From positions 2,108,001 to 2,172,000 of the forward strand of contig NZ_CP094972.1 in assembly GCF_025985425.1 (NCBI RefSeq): DNA of 64,000 bases, written 5' to 3'. A model generated the notes under the pieces. The model worked only from the letters and a program-made list of their open reading frames with translations, ran no database searches and was not told the DNA's origin. The DNA comes from Entomomonas sp. E2T0. GTDB lineage: Bacteria > Pseudomonadota > Gammaproteobacteria > Pseudomonadales > Pseudomonadaceae. Positions 38,675 to 51,443 of the stretch are shown piece by piece (position 1 is the first letter of the stretch; the number at the start of each line of letters is the position of its first letter). The position numbers were made by a program, and so were the translations under genes.

Positions 38675-39418
38675 ATGAGTTTATCAGGTAAAACTGCTTT
38701 AGTAACAGGTGCGAGTCGTGGTATTGGTCAAGCCATTGCATTAGAGTTAGGTGCAAAAGGTGCAACCGTTATTGGTACAGCTACCACCGCATCAGGTGCA
38801 GAAAAAATCACCCAATATTTAAAAGAAAATAATATTGCAGGTGTTGGTATGGCACTTAATGTGACTGATGAAAAATCAGTGGAAGAAGTGTTATCTAATA
38901 TCACTAAAGAGTTTGGTGCACCACAAATTTTAGTTAATAATGCAGGTATTACCCGCGACAATTTAATGATGCGTATGAAAGACGAAGAGTGGTATGATGT
39001 AATAGATACCAACTTAAATAGTCTTTATCGTCTTTCCAAAGGTGTATTAAGAGGAATGACTAAAGCCCGTTGGGGACGTATCATTAGCATTGGTTCAGTA
39101 GTAGGTGCAATGGGTAATGTCGGCCAAGCTAACTATGCAGCAGCCAAGGCTGGTTTAGAAGGTTTTACCCGTGCTTTAGCGCGTGAACTTGGTTCACGTT
39201 CAGTAACTGTTAATGCAGTAGCACCAGGTTTTATTGATACTGATATGACGCGAGAATTACCAGAAGCACAACGCGAAGCTTTATTAACCCAAATTCCGCT
39301 TGGTCGTTTAGGGCAAGCTAAAGAGATTGCTGAAACGGTAGCTTTCTTAGCCTCTGATTCAGCAGCTTATATTACAGGTGCGACCATTCCTGTGAATGGC
39401 GGCATGTATATGAGTTGA
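38675..39418 (+). CDS. fabG: 3-oxoacyl-ACP reductase FabG
   Basis: FabG is the NADPH-dependent SDR that reduces beta-ketoacyl-ACP. The 247-residue protein has TGASRGIG (12-19), NNAG, a catalytic serine in SIGSVVG and YAAAK (Tyr-x-x-x-Lys). Context, between fabD and acpP, settles the function among SDRs. Confidence 0.96.
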   Translation: MSLSGKTALVTGASRGIGQAIALELGAKGATVIGTATTASGAEKITQYLKENNIAGVGMALNVTDEKSVEEVLSNITKEFGAPQILVNNAGITRDNLMMRMKDEEWYDVIDTNLNSLYRLSKGVLRGMTKARWGRIISIGSVVGAMGNVGQANYAAAKAGLEGFTRALARELGSRSVTVNAVAPGFIDTDMTRELPEAQREALLTQIPLGRLGQAKEIAETVAFLASDSAAYITGATIPVNGGMYMS

Positions 39419-39496
39419 TTCATATCTACCAAAATAGTGTAGATTATCGTAAAATAGTAAGATTAACTTAGGGGATTTTTCTCTAGGTGTTTTTTT

Positions 39497-39539
39497 GAAA
39501 GGTTTTTGAAATATTACTTGATAAAAGTAATTACCTTTC
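39497..39539 (+). promoter_or_regulatory. Nested hairpin in the acpP leader
   Basis: Outer arms GAAAGGT/ACCTTTC (39497-39503, 39533-39539) enclose inner arms ATTACTT/AAGTAAT (39513-39519, 39525-39531). It lies 58 bases upstream of acpP and has no T-run after it. Confidence 0.45.
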
Positions 39540-39597
39540 TATAAAATTAGCAAGTGGCCCAGAGCCAAATTATCCAACTTAGGAGTGAAAACAAGGT

Positions 39598-39837
39598 ATG
39601 AGCACCATTGAAGAACGCGTCAAGAAAATTGTAGCTGAACAACTTGATGTTAAAGAAGAAGAGGTTACCAACAATGCTTCTTTCATTGAAGATCTAGGTG
39701 CAGACTCTCTTGATAATGTTGAGCTGGTAATGGCTCTGGAAGAAGAGTTTGAATTAGAGATTCCTGATGAGCAAGCTGAAAAAATTACTACTGTACAAGA
39801 TGCTGTAGATTATATTTCTGCAAATATCGAAGAGTAA
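39598..39837 (+). CDS. acpP: Acyl carrier protein
   Basis: AcpP is the central acyl carrier of fatty-acid synthesis. The 79-residue acidic protein has the phosphopantetheine serine in [10 protein letters not shown] and the usual [15 protein letters not shown] helix I. It has its own 179-bp leader and a strong terminator, so it can be expressed far above its neighbours. Confidence 0.98.
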   Translation: MSTIEERVKKIVAEQLDVKEEEVTNNASFIEDLGADSLDNVELVMALEEEFELEIPDEQAEKITTVQDAVDYISANIEE

Positions 39838-39856
39838 TTTTTCGCCTTTGCTTTGA

Positions 39857-39895
39857 AAAAAGCCGTACATCTTTGGGTGTACGGCTTTTTGTTTT
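39857..39895 (+). terminator. Terminator after acpP
   Basis: The 13-bp stem AAAAAGCCGTACA/TGTACGGCTTTTT (39857-39869, 39878-39890) ends in a T-run. Confidence 0.93.
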
Positions 39896-40062
39896 ATAAT
39901 GCTATTTAAATAAATCAGTTATTACTATTATTAAATAACAGATTTATCACTGTATTAACTCAAAAAAAATATGTTCTAATATTTAGTATAATTTTGTTAT
40001 TGCGTTCTAATTGGTTAAAATAACCCATTTGAATAAAGAATAGTGTAATTAAGGAGAAAGCA

Positions 40063-41310
40063 GTGTCGCAAAGACGAGTTGTTATTACTGGCCTTGGCAT
40101 AGTGTGTCCTGTAGGAAATGATGTTACTAGCAGTTGGCAAAATATCGTAGCAGGTAAAAATGGCGTAGAGATGCTTACTGATGTAGATTTTGATATTTCC
40201 AATTTTGCTACTCGTTTTGGCGCACCTGTTAAAAACTTTTCTGTAGAACCTCATTTATCCATAAAAGAAGCTAGAAAAATGGATGTTTTTATTCAATATG
40301 GTGTAGTAGCAGGTATGCAAGCTATGTTGGATTCAGGTTTAGAAGTGACTGATGAAAATAGAGACCGTATTGGGGTAGTGATTGGTTCTGGTATTGGTGG
40401 TTTACCTAATATTGAAGCAAACTGTAAAGCGTTAGCAGAACAAGGTCCACGTCGGGTTTCTCCCTTTTTCGTACCAGGCGCAATTATTAATATGGCTTCT
40501 GGTCTATTATCAATTAATCTGGGTGTACATGGTCCTAACTATGCTATTGCAACAGCTTGTGCTTCTGGTACGCACAGTATTGGTATGGCTGCACGTAATA
40601 TTATTCATGGTGAAGCTGATGTAATGCTAGCAGGTGGTGCAGAAAAAGCTACCTGTGGTATTGGTTTAGCTGGTTTTTCTGCATGCCGTGCCTTGTCTAC
40701 ACGTAATGATGATCCTATTCATGCGAGCCGTCCTTGGGATAAAGATAGAGACGGCTTTGTATTAGGAGATGGTGCAGGTGTTCTAGTATTAGAAGAATTA
40801 GAACATGCTAAAGCACGCGGTGCAAAAATTTACGCAGAGTTAGTCGGTGCAGGTTTTAGCGGCGATGCTTATCATATGACAGCGCCTACTACAGATGGTA
40901 AAGGTGCTGCCACCTGTATCAAGAATGCACTTAGAGATGCAAAATTGAATGCAGATCAAATTAGTTATATTAATGCACATGGTACTTCAACACCTGTAGG
41001 CGATTTAGCAGAAGTAAAAGCAGTTAAATCTATTTTTGGTGATACCGCTTATAAAATTCCTGTAAGTTCTACTAAATCGATGACAGGACATTTATTAGGC
41101 GCAGCTGGAGCTATTGAGGCAGTATTTAGTGTGTTAACTATTCGCGATCAAATAGTTCCTCCAACCATTAATTTAGAAGAACCTGGTGAAGATTGTGATT
41201 TAGATTTTGTACCTGCTGAAGCAAGATCTGTAACTATTGATACTGTCCTGTCTAACTCATTTGGTTTTGGCGGCACTAATGGAAGCTTAATCTTCCGCCG
41301 TTTTTCTTAA
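40063..41310 (+). CDS. fabF: 3-oxoacyl-ACP synthase II
   Basis: FabF condenses malonyl-ACP with acyl-ACP in chain elongation and controls the temperature response of unsaturated fatty acids. The 415-residue protein starts at GTG 40063, with AAGGAGA six bases upstream. The Cys-His-His triad is visible in [23 protein letters not shown] and [12 protein letters not shown]. In pseudomonads pabC would follow; here mltG starts 19 bases after the stop. Confidence 0.96.
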   Translation: MSQRRVVITGLGIVCPVGNDVTSSWQNIVAGKNGVEMLTDVDFDISNFATRFGAPVKNFSVEPHLSIKEARKMDVFIQYGVVAGMQAMLDSGLEVTDENRDRIGVVIGSGIGGLPNIEANCKALAEQGPRRVSPFFVPGAIINMASGLLSINLGVHGPNYAIATACASGTHSIGMAARNIIHGEADVMLAGGAEKATCGIGLAGFSACRALSTRNDDPIHASRPWDKDRDGFVLGDGAGVLVLEELEHAKARGAKIYAELVGAGFSGDAYHMTAPTTDGKGAATCIKNALRDAKLNADQISYINAHGTSTPVGDLAEVKAVKSIFGDTAYKIPVSSTKSMTGHLLGAAGAIEAVFSVLTIRDQIVPPTINLEEPGEDCDLDFVPAEARSVTIDTVLSNSFGFGGTNGSLIFRRFS

Positions 41311-41329
41311 GTGGTGTAGTTAATAAATA

Positions 41330-43990
<2,661 letters not shown>

Positions 43991-44022
43991 AATAAAGCCA
44001 TTAATAGAAAGAGGATGCAGTT

Positions 44023-44373
44023 ATGGCATTAAGTATGGGTGGTAATAGCATTATTAATGTAAGTATTCCTAATAAGAATATCTTATATGCTTCTTATATG
44101 CCGTTTGTTACTGATGGTGGGCTATTTGTGAGAACCCATAAAAAGCATAATCTAGGTGATGAGGTTTTTCTATTAATTGATTTGATTGATGAAGAGGAAA
44201 AAATCCCTGTTACAGGTAAAGTAGTATGGATTTCTCCTGTAAATCAAGGTTCTCGAGTGCAAGGTGTTGGTATTCAATTCTCACCTGCTGATTCAGCTAA
44301 AGCGAAAGAAAAAATCTTAAAATATTTAGCAGGTTTACTAGAAGGTAATACACAACCTACCTTTACCATGTAA
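44023..44373 (+). CDS. pilZ: Type IV pilus PilZ-domain protein
   Basis: This 116-residue PilZ protein occupies the holB-pilZ-tatD position of Pseudomonas PA2960, where PilZ is needed for type IV pilus assembly. The RxxxR motif for c-di-GMP is absent at the N-terminus and the D/NxSxxG motif is altered to TDGGLFV, as in the pilus-type PilZ, which does not bind the nucleotide. C-terminal VGIQFSPAD is typical. Confidence 0.9.
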   Translation: MALSMGGNSIINVSIPNKNILYASYMPFVTDGGLFVRTHKKHNLGDEVFLLIDLIDEEEKIPVTGKVVWISPVNQGSRVQGVGIQFSPADSAKAKEKILKYLAGLLEGNTQPTFTM

Positions 44374-44395
44374 TCTTTAGTTATTATAAGAAGTT

Positions 44396-45193
44396 ATGCC
44401 GTATTTAGTTGACTCTCATTGTCACCTTGATTATTTAAAGTTAGAAGCTGTAGCAGGGGGATTAGATACAGTTCTTCAGCAAGCTAGAGATAAAGGTGTC
44501 AAGCAGTTCTTAACCATTGGTGTTAGTAAAGATAATACCTCTACCGTTCAAGCAATTGCTGAAAAGTATGCTGACGTATATTGTTCCGTGGGTATTCATC
44601 CCTTAGATTTGACAGATAAGCAGCCAGTTAGCTTAGCTTGGTTGTTACAAGCACTTGATCATCCTAAAGTAGTGGCCATCGGTGAGACTGGGCTTGATTT
44701 TCACTATCAAGCAGAAACAGCTAAAGAACAGCAAGCCTCCTTTGAGCTTCACTTAGAAGCAGCACACCAAACAGCCAAGCCTGTTATTATTCATACCCGA
44801 GAAGCAAAAAAACTAACCTTAGATATATTAAAACAAACAGCTTTACCCCAAGCAGGTGTACTGCATTGTTTTACTGAGGATTGGGAAATGGCTAAGGCAG
44901 CTTTGGATTTAGGTTACTATATCTCCTTATCAGGTATTGTGACATTTCGTAATGCAGATATGTTGCGAGAGGTGGCAAAAAAAGTACCTAATGATCGATT
45001 ATTAGTTGAAACAGATTCGCCTTATTTAGCACCTATACCTTATCGTGGTAAATCTAACTTACCTGAATATGTAAAAGAAGTAGCAAGCTTTATCGCTGAA
45101 TTAAGAAATATGCCTTTTGAAGCTTTTGCAGAGATGACAACGGCCAATTTTTATCGTCTTTTTCCATTGGCAACACCATCAGGCTTAAAATAA
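44396..45193 (+). CDS. ycfH: TatD family metal-dependent DNase
   Basis: This 265-residue TIM-barrel hydrolase has the metal ligands DSHCHLD, a glutamate in GETGLDFHY, HTREA, LHCFTED and ETDSPYLAP. Its place after tmk-holB-pilZ identifies the YcfH branch. Members of the family have 3'-exonuclease or DNase activity, and the exact role of YcfH is not fixed. Confidence 0.92.
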   Translation: MPYLVDSHCHLDYLKLEAVAGGLDTVLQQARDKGVKQFLTIGVSKDNTSTVQAIAEKYADVYCSVGIHPLDLTDKQPVSLAWLLQALDHPKVVAIGETGLDFHYQAETAKEQQASFELHLEAAHQTAKPVIIHTREAKKLTLDILKQTALPQAGVLHCFTEDWEMAKAALDLGYYISLSGIVTFRNADMLREVAKKVPNDRLLVETDSPYLAPIPYRGKSNLPEYVKEVASFIAELRNMPFEAFAEMTTANFYRLFPLATPSGLK

Positions 45194-45226
45194 TTAATCA
45201 AAAACTTGTTTAAGGGATAATAATTA

Positions 45227-46045
45227 ATGGGGTCAATGGTTATATTATGGATAGTTGTTATTGTTGTTGTTTTTATTGTTATTATTCAAAATGTTAAGTT
45301 AAAAAAAGCTAAGTATAAAGCGAATAAATTAAAAGAAATAAGTTTTCAACAGCGATTAGCATTAATAAATAATTATGCTTTTACTGAAAATGTTCTGAAT
45401 TCTTTCCGTAAACATTATCCCCAATTAGATGATGCAGCAGTAACACAAGTTATTAATCAATTAAAGAGCTATTTTATTGTTGTATTAACTGCAACCCATG
45501 ATAATGAGCTTCAAAAACTAGCTAAACCTGTATGGGGTATGCCATCAAGGGTAGTGGATGATTTATGGCATGTGTTTATTTTAGACAGTCGAATTTACAT
45601 GGCTTTTTGTATGGAGTGTTTTGGGTTTTATTTACATCATAACTCTGCTGATGCGAGTGTAACTTATCAAAGAAAGCAAAAAATAAATGACCAGCTATAT
45701 ATTACATGGGTATATGCTTGCCAGTTAGAAAACAAAGGAAATTTAATGATGGTTGATACATTTCCTATGTTATTTCAAATAGATGATGTATTAAATATTC
45801 CACAAGGTTTTAGTTATACATTAGAGGAGTTTTTGGCACAAGCTCGTTTGTATAGAAAAAAACCAAATGACAATAACGCAGCTACAGGTTGTTCAAGCTG
45901 TTCGAGCTGTGGTGGAGGCTCTTATAATAATAAAAATAATTACCGAGAGAGTGAGTCGACGAGCACTAATAACACTAAATATGACGATAACATCTCATCT
46001 GACAGTAGTAGTTCTTGTAGCAGTTGTGGTGGAGGGGGAGATTAG
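45227..46045 (+). CDS. Membrane-anchored glycine-rich-domain-like protein with CSSCGGG tails
   Basis: This 272-residue protein has one N-terminal membrane helix (about 5-22), a charged linker and a soluble domain with VVDDLWHVFILDSRIYMAFCMECFGFYLHH (about 107-136). That is the conserved core of the GRDP-like family (WH, FC and HH residues). The tail (from about 220) is Ser/Asn/Gly-rich with two cysteine clusters, CSSCSSCGGG and CSSCGGGGD, that could bind metal or crosslink. It follows tatD by 33 bases but is not part of the conserved operon. Function unknown. Confidence 0.75.
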   Translation: MGSMVILWIVVIVVVFIVIIQNVKLKKAKYKANKLKEISFQQRLALINNYAFTENVLNSFRKHYPQLDDAAVTQVINQLKSYFIVVLTATHDNELQKLAKPVWGMPSRVVDDLWHVFILDSRIYMAFCMECFGFYLHHNSADASVTYQRKQKINDQLYITWVYACQLENKGNLMMVDTFPMLFQIDDVLNIPQGFSYTLEEFLAQARLYRKKPNDNNAATGCSSCSSCGGGSYNNKNNYRESESTSTNNTKYDDNISSDSSSSCSSCGGGGD

Positions 46046-46253
46046 TTGTTGTTAATAGTGAAAGTAATGATGTCTAAATGATTGTTTATATTGATAAAAA
46101 CTGTCTTCTGATTATTCTACATAAGTATTAAAACCCCTTCGACTTTTAGCTAACTTCTCTTGTTTCCTATTTTATTTCAGCTTTAATAGTAGCCATCTGG
46201 TCTTTACTCACTAAAAACCAGTTTTCTCATTAACAGATTAGGAAATATAAATC

Positions 46254-46562
46254 ATGAAAAAGATAGTTGGTTTAATGGGGTTGGCGATTTTATTAACAGG
46301 TTGTGCTGGTAATATGTCGCCAGTTGGCTTTGGTTTCATAACAGATGTGAAAGGACCAATTACAGCCACTGATAATGCTGTTGGCTCAAAATCTGGTACA
46401 TCTTGCGCTAAAAACGTTTTAGGACTCTATGCTTCAGGTGATGCTTCTATTTTATCAGCGAAACAAAATGCGGGCATCAGAAAAGTATCAACAGTAGATT
46501 ATTCTTCTAATGGTATATATCCATTTTATGGCAAAACATGCGTAATGGTTACTGGAGAGTAA
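46254..46562 (+). CDS. TRL-like family lipoprotein
   Basis: This 102-residue lipoprotein has lipobox LTGC (Cys17), then SPVGFGFITDVKGPITATDN, a GSKSGTSCAKNVLGLYASGDASI core and the terminal YSSNGIYPFYGKTCVMVTG. This is the pattern of the TRL-like family, small lipoproteins of unknown role often found in several copies. It is monocistronic with its own terminator. Confidence 0.85.
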   Translation: MKKIVGLMGLAILLTGCAGNMSPVGFGFITDVKGPITATDNAVGSKSGTSCAKNVLGLYASGDASILSAKQNAGIRKVSTVDYSSNGIYPFYGKTCVMVTGE

Positions 46563-46623
46563 CAAATAGACTTAAGCATCTTAGTTCCGCATGAAATGCT
46601 AAATGTGAATATATAAACCATAG

Positions 46624-46653
46624 GGGGAAAGTAATTACTTTCCCCTTATTTTT
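46624..46653 (+). terminator. First of two similar terminators before pheS
   Basis: A 22-base perfect palindrome (46624-46645, GGGGAAAGTAA and complement) is followed by a T-rich run. It ends the lipoprotein transcript. Confidence 0.88.
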
Positions 46654-46713
46654 TATTGGATAACTAAAAGCAGTGATAATCTAATTTTCATTGCTGATAA
46701 AAGTGTTATCAAA

Positions 46714-46750
46714 AAGGGGAAAGGTGTTATACTTTTCCCCTTATTTTTTT
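46714..46750 (+). terminator. Second terminator, possible pheS attenuator
   Basis: The stem AAGGGGAAA/TTTCCCCTT (46714-46722, 46734-46742) and a long T-run lie 28 bases before the pheS ATG. It resembles the terminator 90 bases upstream. No Phe-rich leader peptide was found. Confidence 0.75.
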
Positions 46751-46774
46751 CATTTTAATATGTCTGGAGCTTAG

Positions 46775-47794
<1,020 letters not shown>

Positions 47795-47820
47795 TTATTA
47801 GTTGAATAAAGGAGAACAGT

Positions 47821-50202
47821 ATGAAATTTAGTGAAAATTGGCTTCGTAGTTTAGTAAACCCTAATGTCTCTCAAGACGATTTAATTGCTCGTTTATCAAT
47901 GGCTGGTCTAGAAGTAGATAGTGTTGAGCCTGTTGCACAGCAGTTCACTGGTGTTGTGGTCGGTGAGATTGTTAGTATTGAACAGCATCCTGACGCAGAT
48001 AAATTACGTGTATGTCAGGTAACCAATGGTACTGAAACGTTGCAAGTAGTTTGTGGTGCGCCTAATGCTAGACAAGGTTTGAAAGTACCTTTCGCATTAC
48101 TTGGTGCTAAATTACCCGGTGATTTTTCTATTAAAAAAGCTAAATTACGTGGTATAGAATCTAATGGTATGCTTTGTTCTGCCAAAGAACTTGGTGTGAG
48201 TGAGGACCATGCTGGATTGATGGAGTTGCCAGTAGATGCACCTGTAGGTAAAGATTTCCGCGAATATTTAAGCCTTGATGATATTGTGATTGAGGTTGAT
48301 TTAACGCCTAATCGTGGTGATTGCTTATCTATGCGTGGTATAGCACGTGAAGTAGGTGCATTGTATAACACACCTGTTGCAGAGTTTGATACACATACAG
48401 TAGCGTCTACAATTAATGATCAAATTAGTATTGATGTAATGAATACTAATGGATGCCCACGCTATTTAGGACGTATTATTCGTAATGTAGATGTGACTAA
48501 ACCAACCCCTATGTGGATGGTAGAGCGTTTACGTCGCTCAGGTATCCGTAGTATTGATGCGGTAGTGGATGTGACCAACTATGTAATGATTGAATTAGGC
48601 CAACCTATGCATGCGTTTGATCTAGCCGAAATAGATCAGGGTATTGTAGTACGTATGGCGTATGAAGATGAACAGTTAACATTACTGAATGAGCAACAAG
48701 TAAAATTACGTAATGATACATTGGTTATTGCCGATCATACTAAGCCTTTGGCTATTGCAGGAGTAATGGGGGGAGAACACAGTGGTATTAGTAATAAAAC
48801 TAAGGATTTATTATTAGAGTCTGCATTCTTTGATATTATTACTATTGCAGGTAAAGCACGTTCTTATGGTTTACATACTGATGCCTCACAGCGTTATGAA
48901 CGTGGTGTTGATTGGCAATTAGCTCGTCCTGCTATGGAGCGTGCAACCACTCTTTTATTAGAAATTATTGGTGGTGAAGCAGGACCTATTGTTGAAGCGG
49001 TAAGTGAGCAGAATTTACCAACCATTAATAGCGTAACATTACGTGCTGAGCGTATTGAGAAAGTATTAGGTATTGAGCTGACTAATCAAGAGGTAGAGCA
49101 ATTACTTAAGCCTTTAGGGGTAACATTACAAGTCAAAGCCGAAGGTATATGGCAAGTAACAGTACCTAGCTATCGTTATGATCTAGCTATTGAAGAAGAT
49201 TTAATTGAAGAAATTGCTCGTTTGTATGGTTATAATCGTTTACCGGTACGTTATCCACAAGCTCGTTTAGCACCACATGCTAATAAACAAGAAGCTGAAG
49301 TTAATAAAAAATCACTACGAGATTTATTGGTAGCGAGGGGCTATCAGGAAAGTATTACCTATAGTTTTATAGATCCTAAATTATTTAAATTGTTTAATCC
49401 AGAACATGAACCGTTAATGTTGGCTAATCCGATTTCTAATGATATGTCTGCTATGAGGGTATCCTTATGGCCAGGTCTTATTAAGACATTACAGCATAAT
49501 TTGAATCGTCAACAAAATCGAGTTCGTATCTTTGAAATTGGCTTACGCTTTGAAGGTCAACTACCTCAGTTAGTACAAGAAGATATGATAGCTGGATTAA
49601 TTATGGGGAGTCGTTTGCCATCAGGTTGGGCAAATGCTAAGGAAGTTGTTGATTTTTATGATATTAAAGGCGATGTTGAGGCTGTTTTAGGCTTGGCTGG
49701 TGCTTTAGATCAATATCAATTTATTCCACACCAACATACTGCCCTACATCCTGGACAAAGTGCTATAATAGTCCGTGATGGTCAAGATGTTGGTTATATT
49801 GGTGCACTTCATCCAGAATTGGCAAAAATGCTGGATATAGATATTCCAGTTTACTTATTTGAACTATCACTAAGTAAAATGAAACTGGGAAATTTACCAA
49901 AATTTAGAGAATTATCCCGTTTCCCTGAAGTCAGTCGCGATTTGGCTATTTTAGTAGACAAATCATTAATAGCAGAAAAATGTATGGCAACTATTAAGAC
50001 GGCAGCAGGTGAGTATTTAACAAGTGTACAACTATTTGATGTTTATCAGGGAAAAGGCATTGATGATAATCAAAAGAGTATAGCTGTGAGCCTTACTTGG
50101 CAACATCCTGAGCGTACTTTAACTGATGATGAAATCAATACTTTCTTACAAAATATCATAGCTGTATTAGAAGAGCAGTTTAACGCTACGTTGAGGAAGT
50201 AA
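47821..50202 (+). CDS. pheT: Phenylalanyl-tRNA synthetase beta subunit
   Basis: PheT (793 residues) carries tRNA binding, editing of Tyr-tRNAPhe and the anticodon-binding-like domain. Seen in order: an EMAP/OB tRNA-binding domain (about 40-150, EQHPDADKLRVCQV), B3/B4 editing region (GLHTDASQRYERGVDWQLA), B5 and a C-terminal ferredoxin-like anticodon-binding domain (FPEVSRDLAILVDK). Length matches the family. Confidence 0.96.
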   Translation: MKFSENWLRSLVNPNVSQDDLIARLSMAGLEVDSVEPVAQQFTGVVVGEIVSIEQHPDADKLRVCQVTNGTETLQVVCGAPNARQGLKVPFALLGAKLPGDFSIKKAKLRGIESNGMLCSAKELGVSEDHAGLMELPVDAPVGKDFREYLSLDDIVIEVDLTPNRGDCLSMRGIAREVGALYNTPVAEFDTHTVASTINDQISIDVMNTNGCPRYLGRIIRNVDVTKPTPMWMVERLRRSGIRSIDAVVDVTNYVMIELGQPMHAFDLAEIDQGIVVRMAYEDEQLTLLNEQQVKLRNDTLVIADHTKPLAIAGVMGGEHSGISNKTKDLLLESAFFDIITIAGKARSYGLHTDASQRYERGVDWQLARPAMERATTLLLEIIGGEAGPIVEAVSEQNLPTINSVTLRAERIEKVLGIELTNQEVEQLLKPLGVTLQVKAEGIWQVTVPSYRYDLAIEEDLIEEIARLYGYNRLPVRYPQARLAPHANKQEAEVNKKSLRDLLVARGYQESITYSFIDPKLFKLFNPEHEPLMLANPISNDMSAMRVSLWPGLIKTLQHNLNRQQNRVRIFEIGLRFEGQLPQLVQEDMIAGLIMGSRLPSGWANAKEVVDFYDIKGDVEAVLGLAGALDQYQFIPHQHTALHPGQSAIIVRDGQDVGYIGALHPELAKMLDIDIPVYLFELSLSKMKLGNLPKFRELSRFPEVSRDLAILVDKSLIAEKCMATIKTAAGEYLTSVQLFDVYQGKGIDDNQKSIAVSLTWQHPERTLTDDEINTFLQNIIAVLEEQFNATLRK

Positions 50203-50208
50203 AAAAAT

Positions 50209-50526
50209 ATGAGTACTTTAACCAAAGCGGAAATGGCCGAGCGCTTGATTAACGAGCTAAACTTGACGAAACAGGAAGCAAAACAATTAGTTGAAGATTT
50301 TTTTGAAGAAATGAAAGAGTCTCTTGCTAATAATATATCTGTTAAGTTATCAGGTTTTGGTAATTTTGAGCTACGTAATAAAAACGAAAGACCAGGACGT
50401 AATCCACGCACTGGCGAGGAAGTTCCAATTACTGCAAGACGAGTAGTTACCTTCCACCCTGGTCAAAAGCTTAGGGCTAGAGTAGAAAGCAATATAAAGC
50501 AGTTAACTGCGAGTTTAGAAAAATAG
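50209..50526 (+). CDS. ihfA: Integration host factor alpha subunit
   Basis: IhfA is one half of the DNA-bending heterodimer IHF. The 105-residue protein has the HU/IHF fold with TKAEMAERL at the N-terminus, the beta-arm signature [22 protein letters not shown] with the DNA-intercalating proline (RPGRNP), and a terminal helix. It lies six bases after pheT, the conserved position. Confidence 0.96.
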   Translation: MSTLTKAEMAERLINELNLTKQEAKQLVEDFFEEMKESLANNISVKLSGFGNFELRNKNERPGRNPRTGEEVPITARRVVTFHPGQKLRARVESNIKQLTASLEK

Positions 50527-50539
50527 AGTTCTTCTACTA

Positions 50540-50569
50540 AAAATGCATACTTGTATAAGTGTGCATTTT
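50540..50569 (+). terminator. Terminator after ihfA
   Basis: A 13-bp stem with one G-T pair (50540-50552, 50557-50569) and a four-base loop ends in TTTT, 13 bases after the ihfA stop. Confidence 0.75.
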
Positions 50570-50740
50570 AAAAATACCTTCAATAAAAATAATAAATAGC
50601 ATCTTAATTACTAAGATAGGCTAAAGGGCGTTTGTTTGATTAAAAAAATTGTATAATAAATACCATTAAACTGATGATATATGGAAAATAATAAAAAGAA
50701 CGTGTATTTTAGGCGCGTTGGTTTGTTCTATTAGTTCTTG

Positions 50741-50792
50741 ATAGGAGATGGTATTCCTCCTATAACCGCCTTTTTGGCTAATGATGTCTACT
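50741..50792 (+). promoter_or_regulatory. Fluoride (crcB) riboswitch
   Basis: The gap before crcB contains the conserved core of the fluoride riboswitch: AGGAGATGG (50743-50751), CTCCTATAACCGCC (50757-50770) and GGCTAATGATGTCTAC (50776-50791). It sits about 70 bases before the fluoride-channel gene. A downstream hairpin AGGATAC/GTATCCT (50804-50810, 50828-50834) lacks a T-run, so control may be at translation. Confidence 0.93.
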
Positions 50793-50863
50793 GTTTGTCC
50801 AATAGGATACAGAGTAGGTTGTTATCAGTATCCTAATGAAAAATTATTACTGGAGATAAGTTA

Positions 50864-51253
50864 ATGTTGAAAGCTGCTTTAATTATAGGTCTTGGCGGAG
50901 GGTTAGGTGCCATACTACGTTGGTTTTTTGGACTATTTTTAAACTCATGCTTTCCTACTATTCCTCCAGGCACATTAGTGGCCAATTTGTTAGCTGGCTA
51001 CTTAATAGGTTTATTCCTTGTCATTTTTATGAATAATCCCACTATTGCACCTGAATGGAAATTATTTATTATCACTGGCTTTTTAGGTGGATTATCGACA
51101 TTCTCTACTTTCTCGGCAGAGGTAACAACGTTACTTCAACAGGGCCGTATATTATGGGCAGGAGCTGCAGTATCTATTCATGTTATAGGTAGTATTGCAA
51201 TGACTTTGTTGGGAATGGCTACAGTCACATTATTTAAATTTTTATTAAAATAA
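50864..51253 (+). CDS. crcB: Fluoride channel CrcB/Fluc
   Basis: This 129-residue protein has four membrane helices and works as an antiparallel dimer that expels fluoride. It keeps [10 protein letters not shown] (about 10-19), the pore asparagine in [13 protein letters not shown] and the Phe/Thr-rich [12 protein letters not shown] break in helix 3. Ribosome site TGGAGA precedes the ATG. Expression should be switched on by fluoride through the upstream riboswitch. Confidence 0.95.
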   Translation: MLKAALIIGLGGGLGAILRWFFGLFLNSCFPTIPPGTLVANLLAGYLIGLFLVIFMNNPTIAPEWKLFIITGFLGGLSTFSTFSAEVTTLLQQGRILWAGAAVSIHVIGSIAMTLLGMATVTLFKFLLK

Positions 51254-51268
51254 GGGTTATTATTATAA

Positions 51269-51430
51269 AGTGTCAGTTTTTTTGAGCTTACTGAGCAACC
51301 CCTAGAGGTAAAAATGGCCCTTAATGAGTAACAGGCGGATAGTTTTTTAGAGCATATTGCTCAGTCAAAACTACGTGTTTTCTATGTAAAAACGCCTGTA
51401 GAATATGGCATTGTTGGTGAAACTGAATAA
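51269..51430 (+). pseudogene. C-terminal remnant of a DUF190 gene
   Basis: The frame starting at 51269 reads SVSFFELTEQPLEVKMALNE, then a TAA stop at 51329, then QADSFLEHIAQSKLRVFYVK, continuing TPVEYGIVGETE to a natural stop at 51430. This resembles the C-terminal half of the DUF190 proteins of pseudomonads as I remember them, which are common crcB neighbours. The N-terminal half and a start codon are missing and one codon is nonsense (CAA to TAA would explain it). The continuous protein-like reading over about 50 codons argues against chance. It lies 15 bases after crcB. Confidence 0.72.
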
Positions 51431-51443
51431 TGCCATATTGCGA

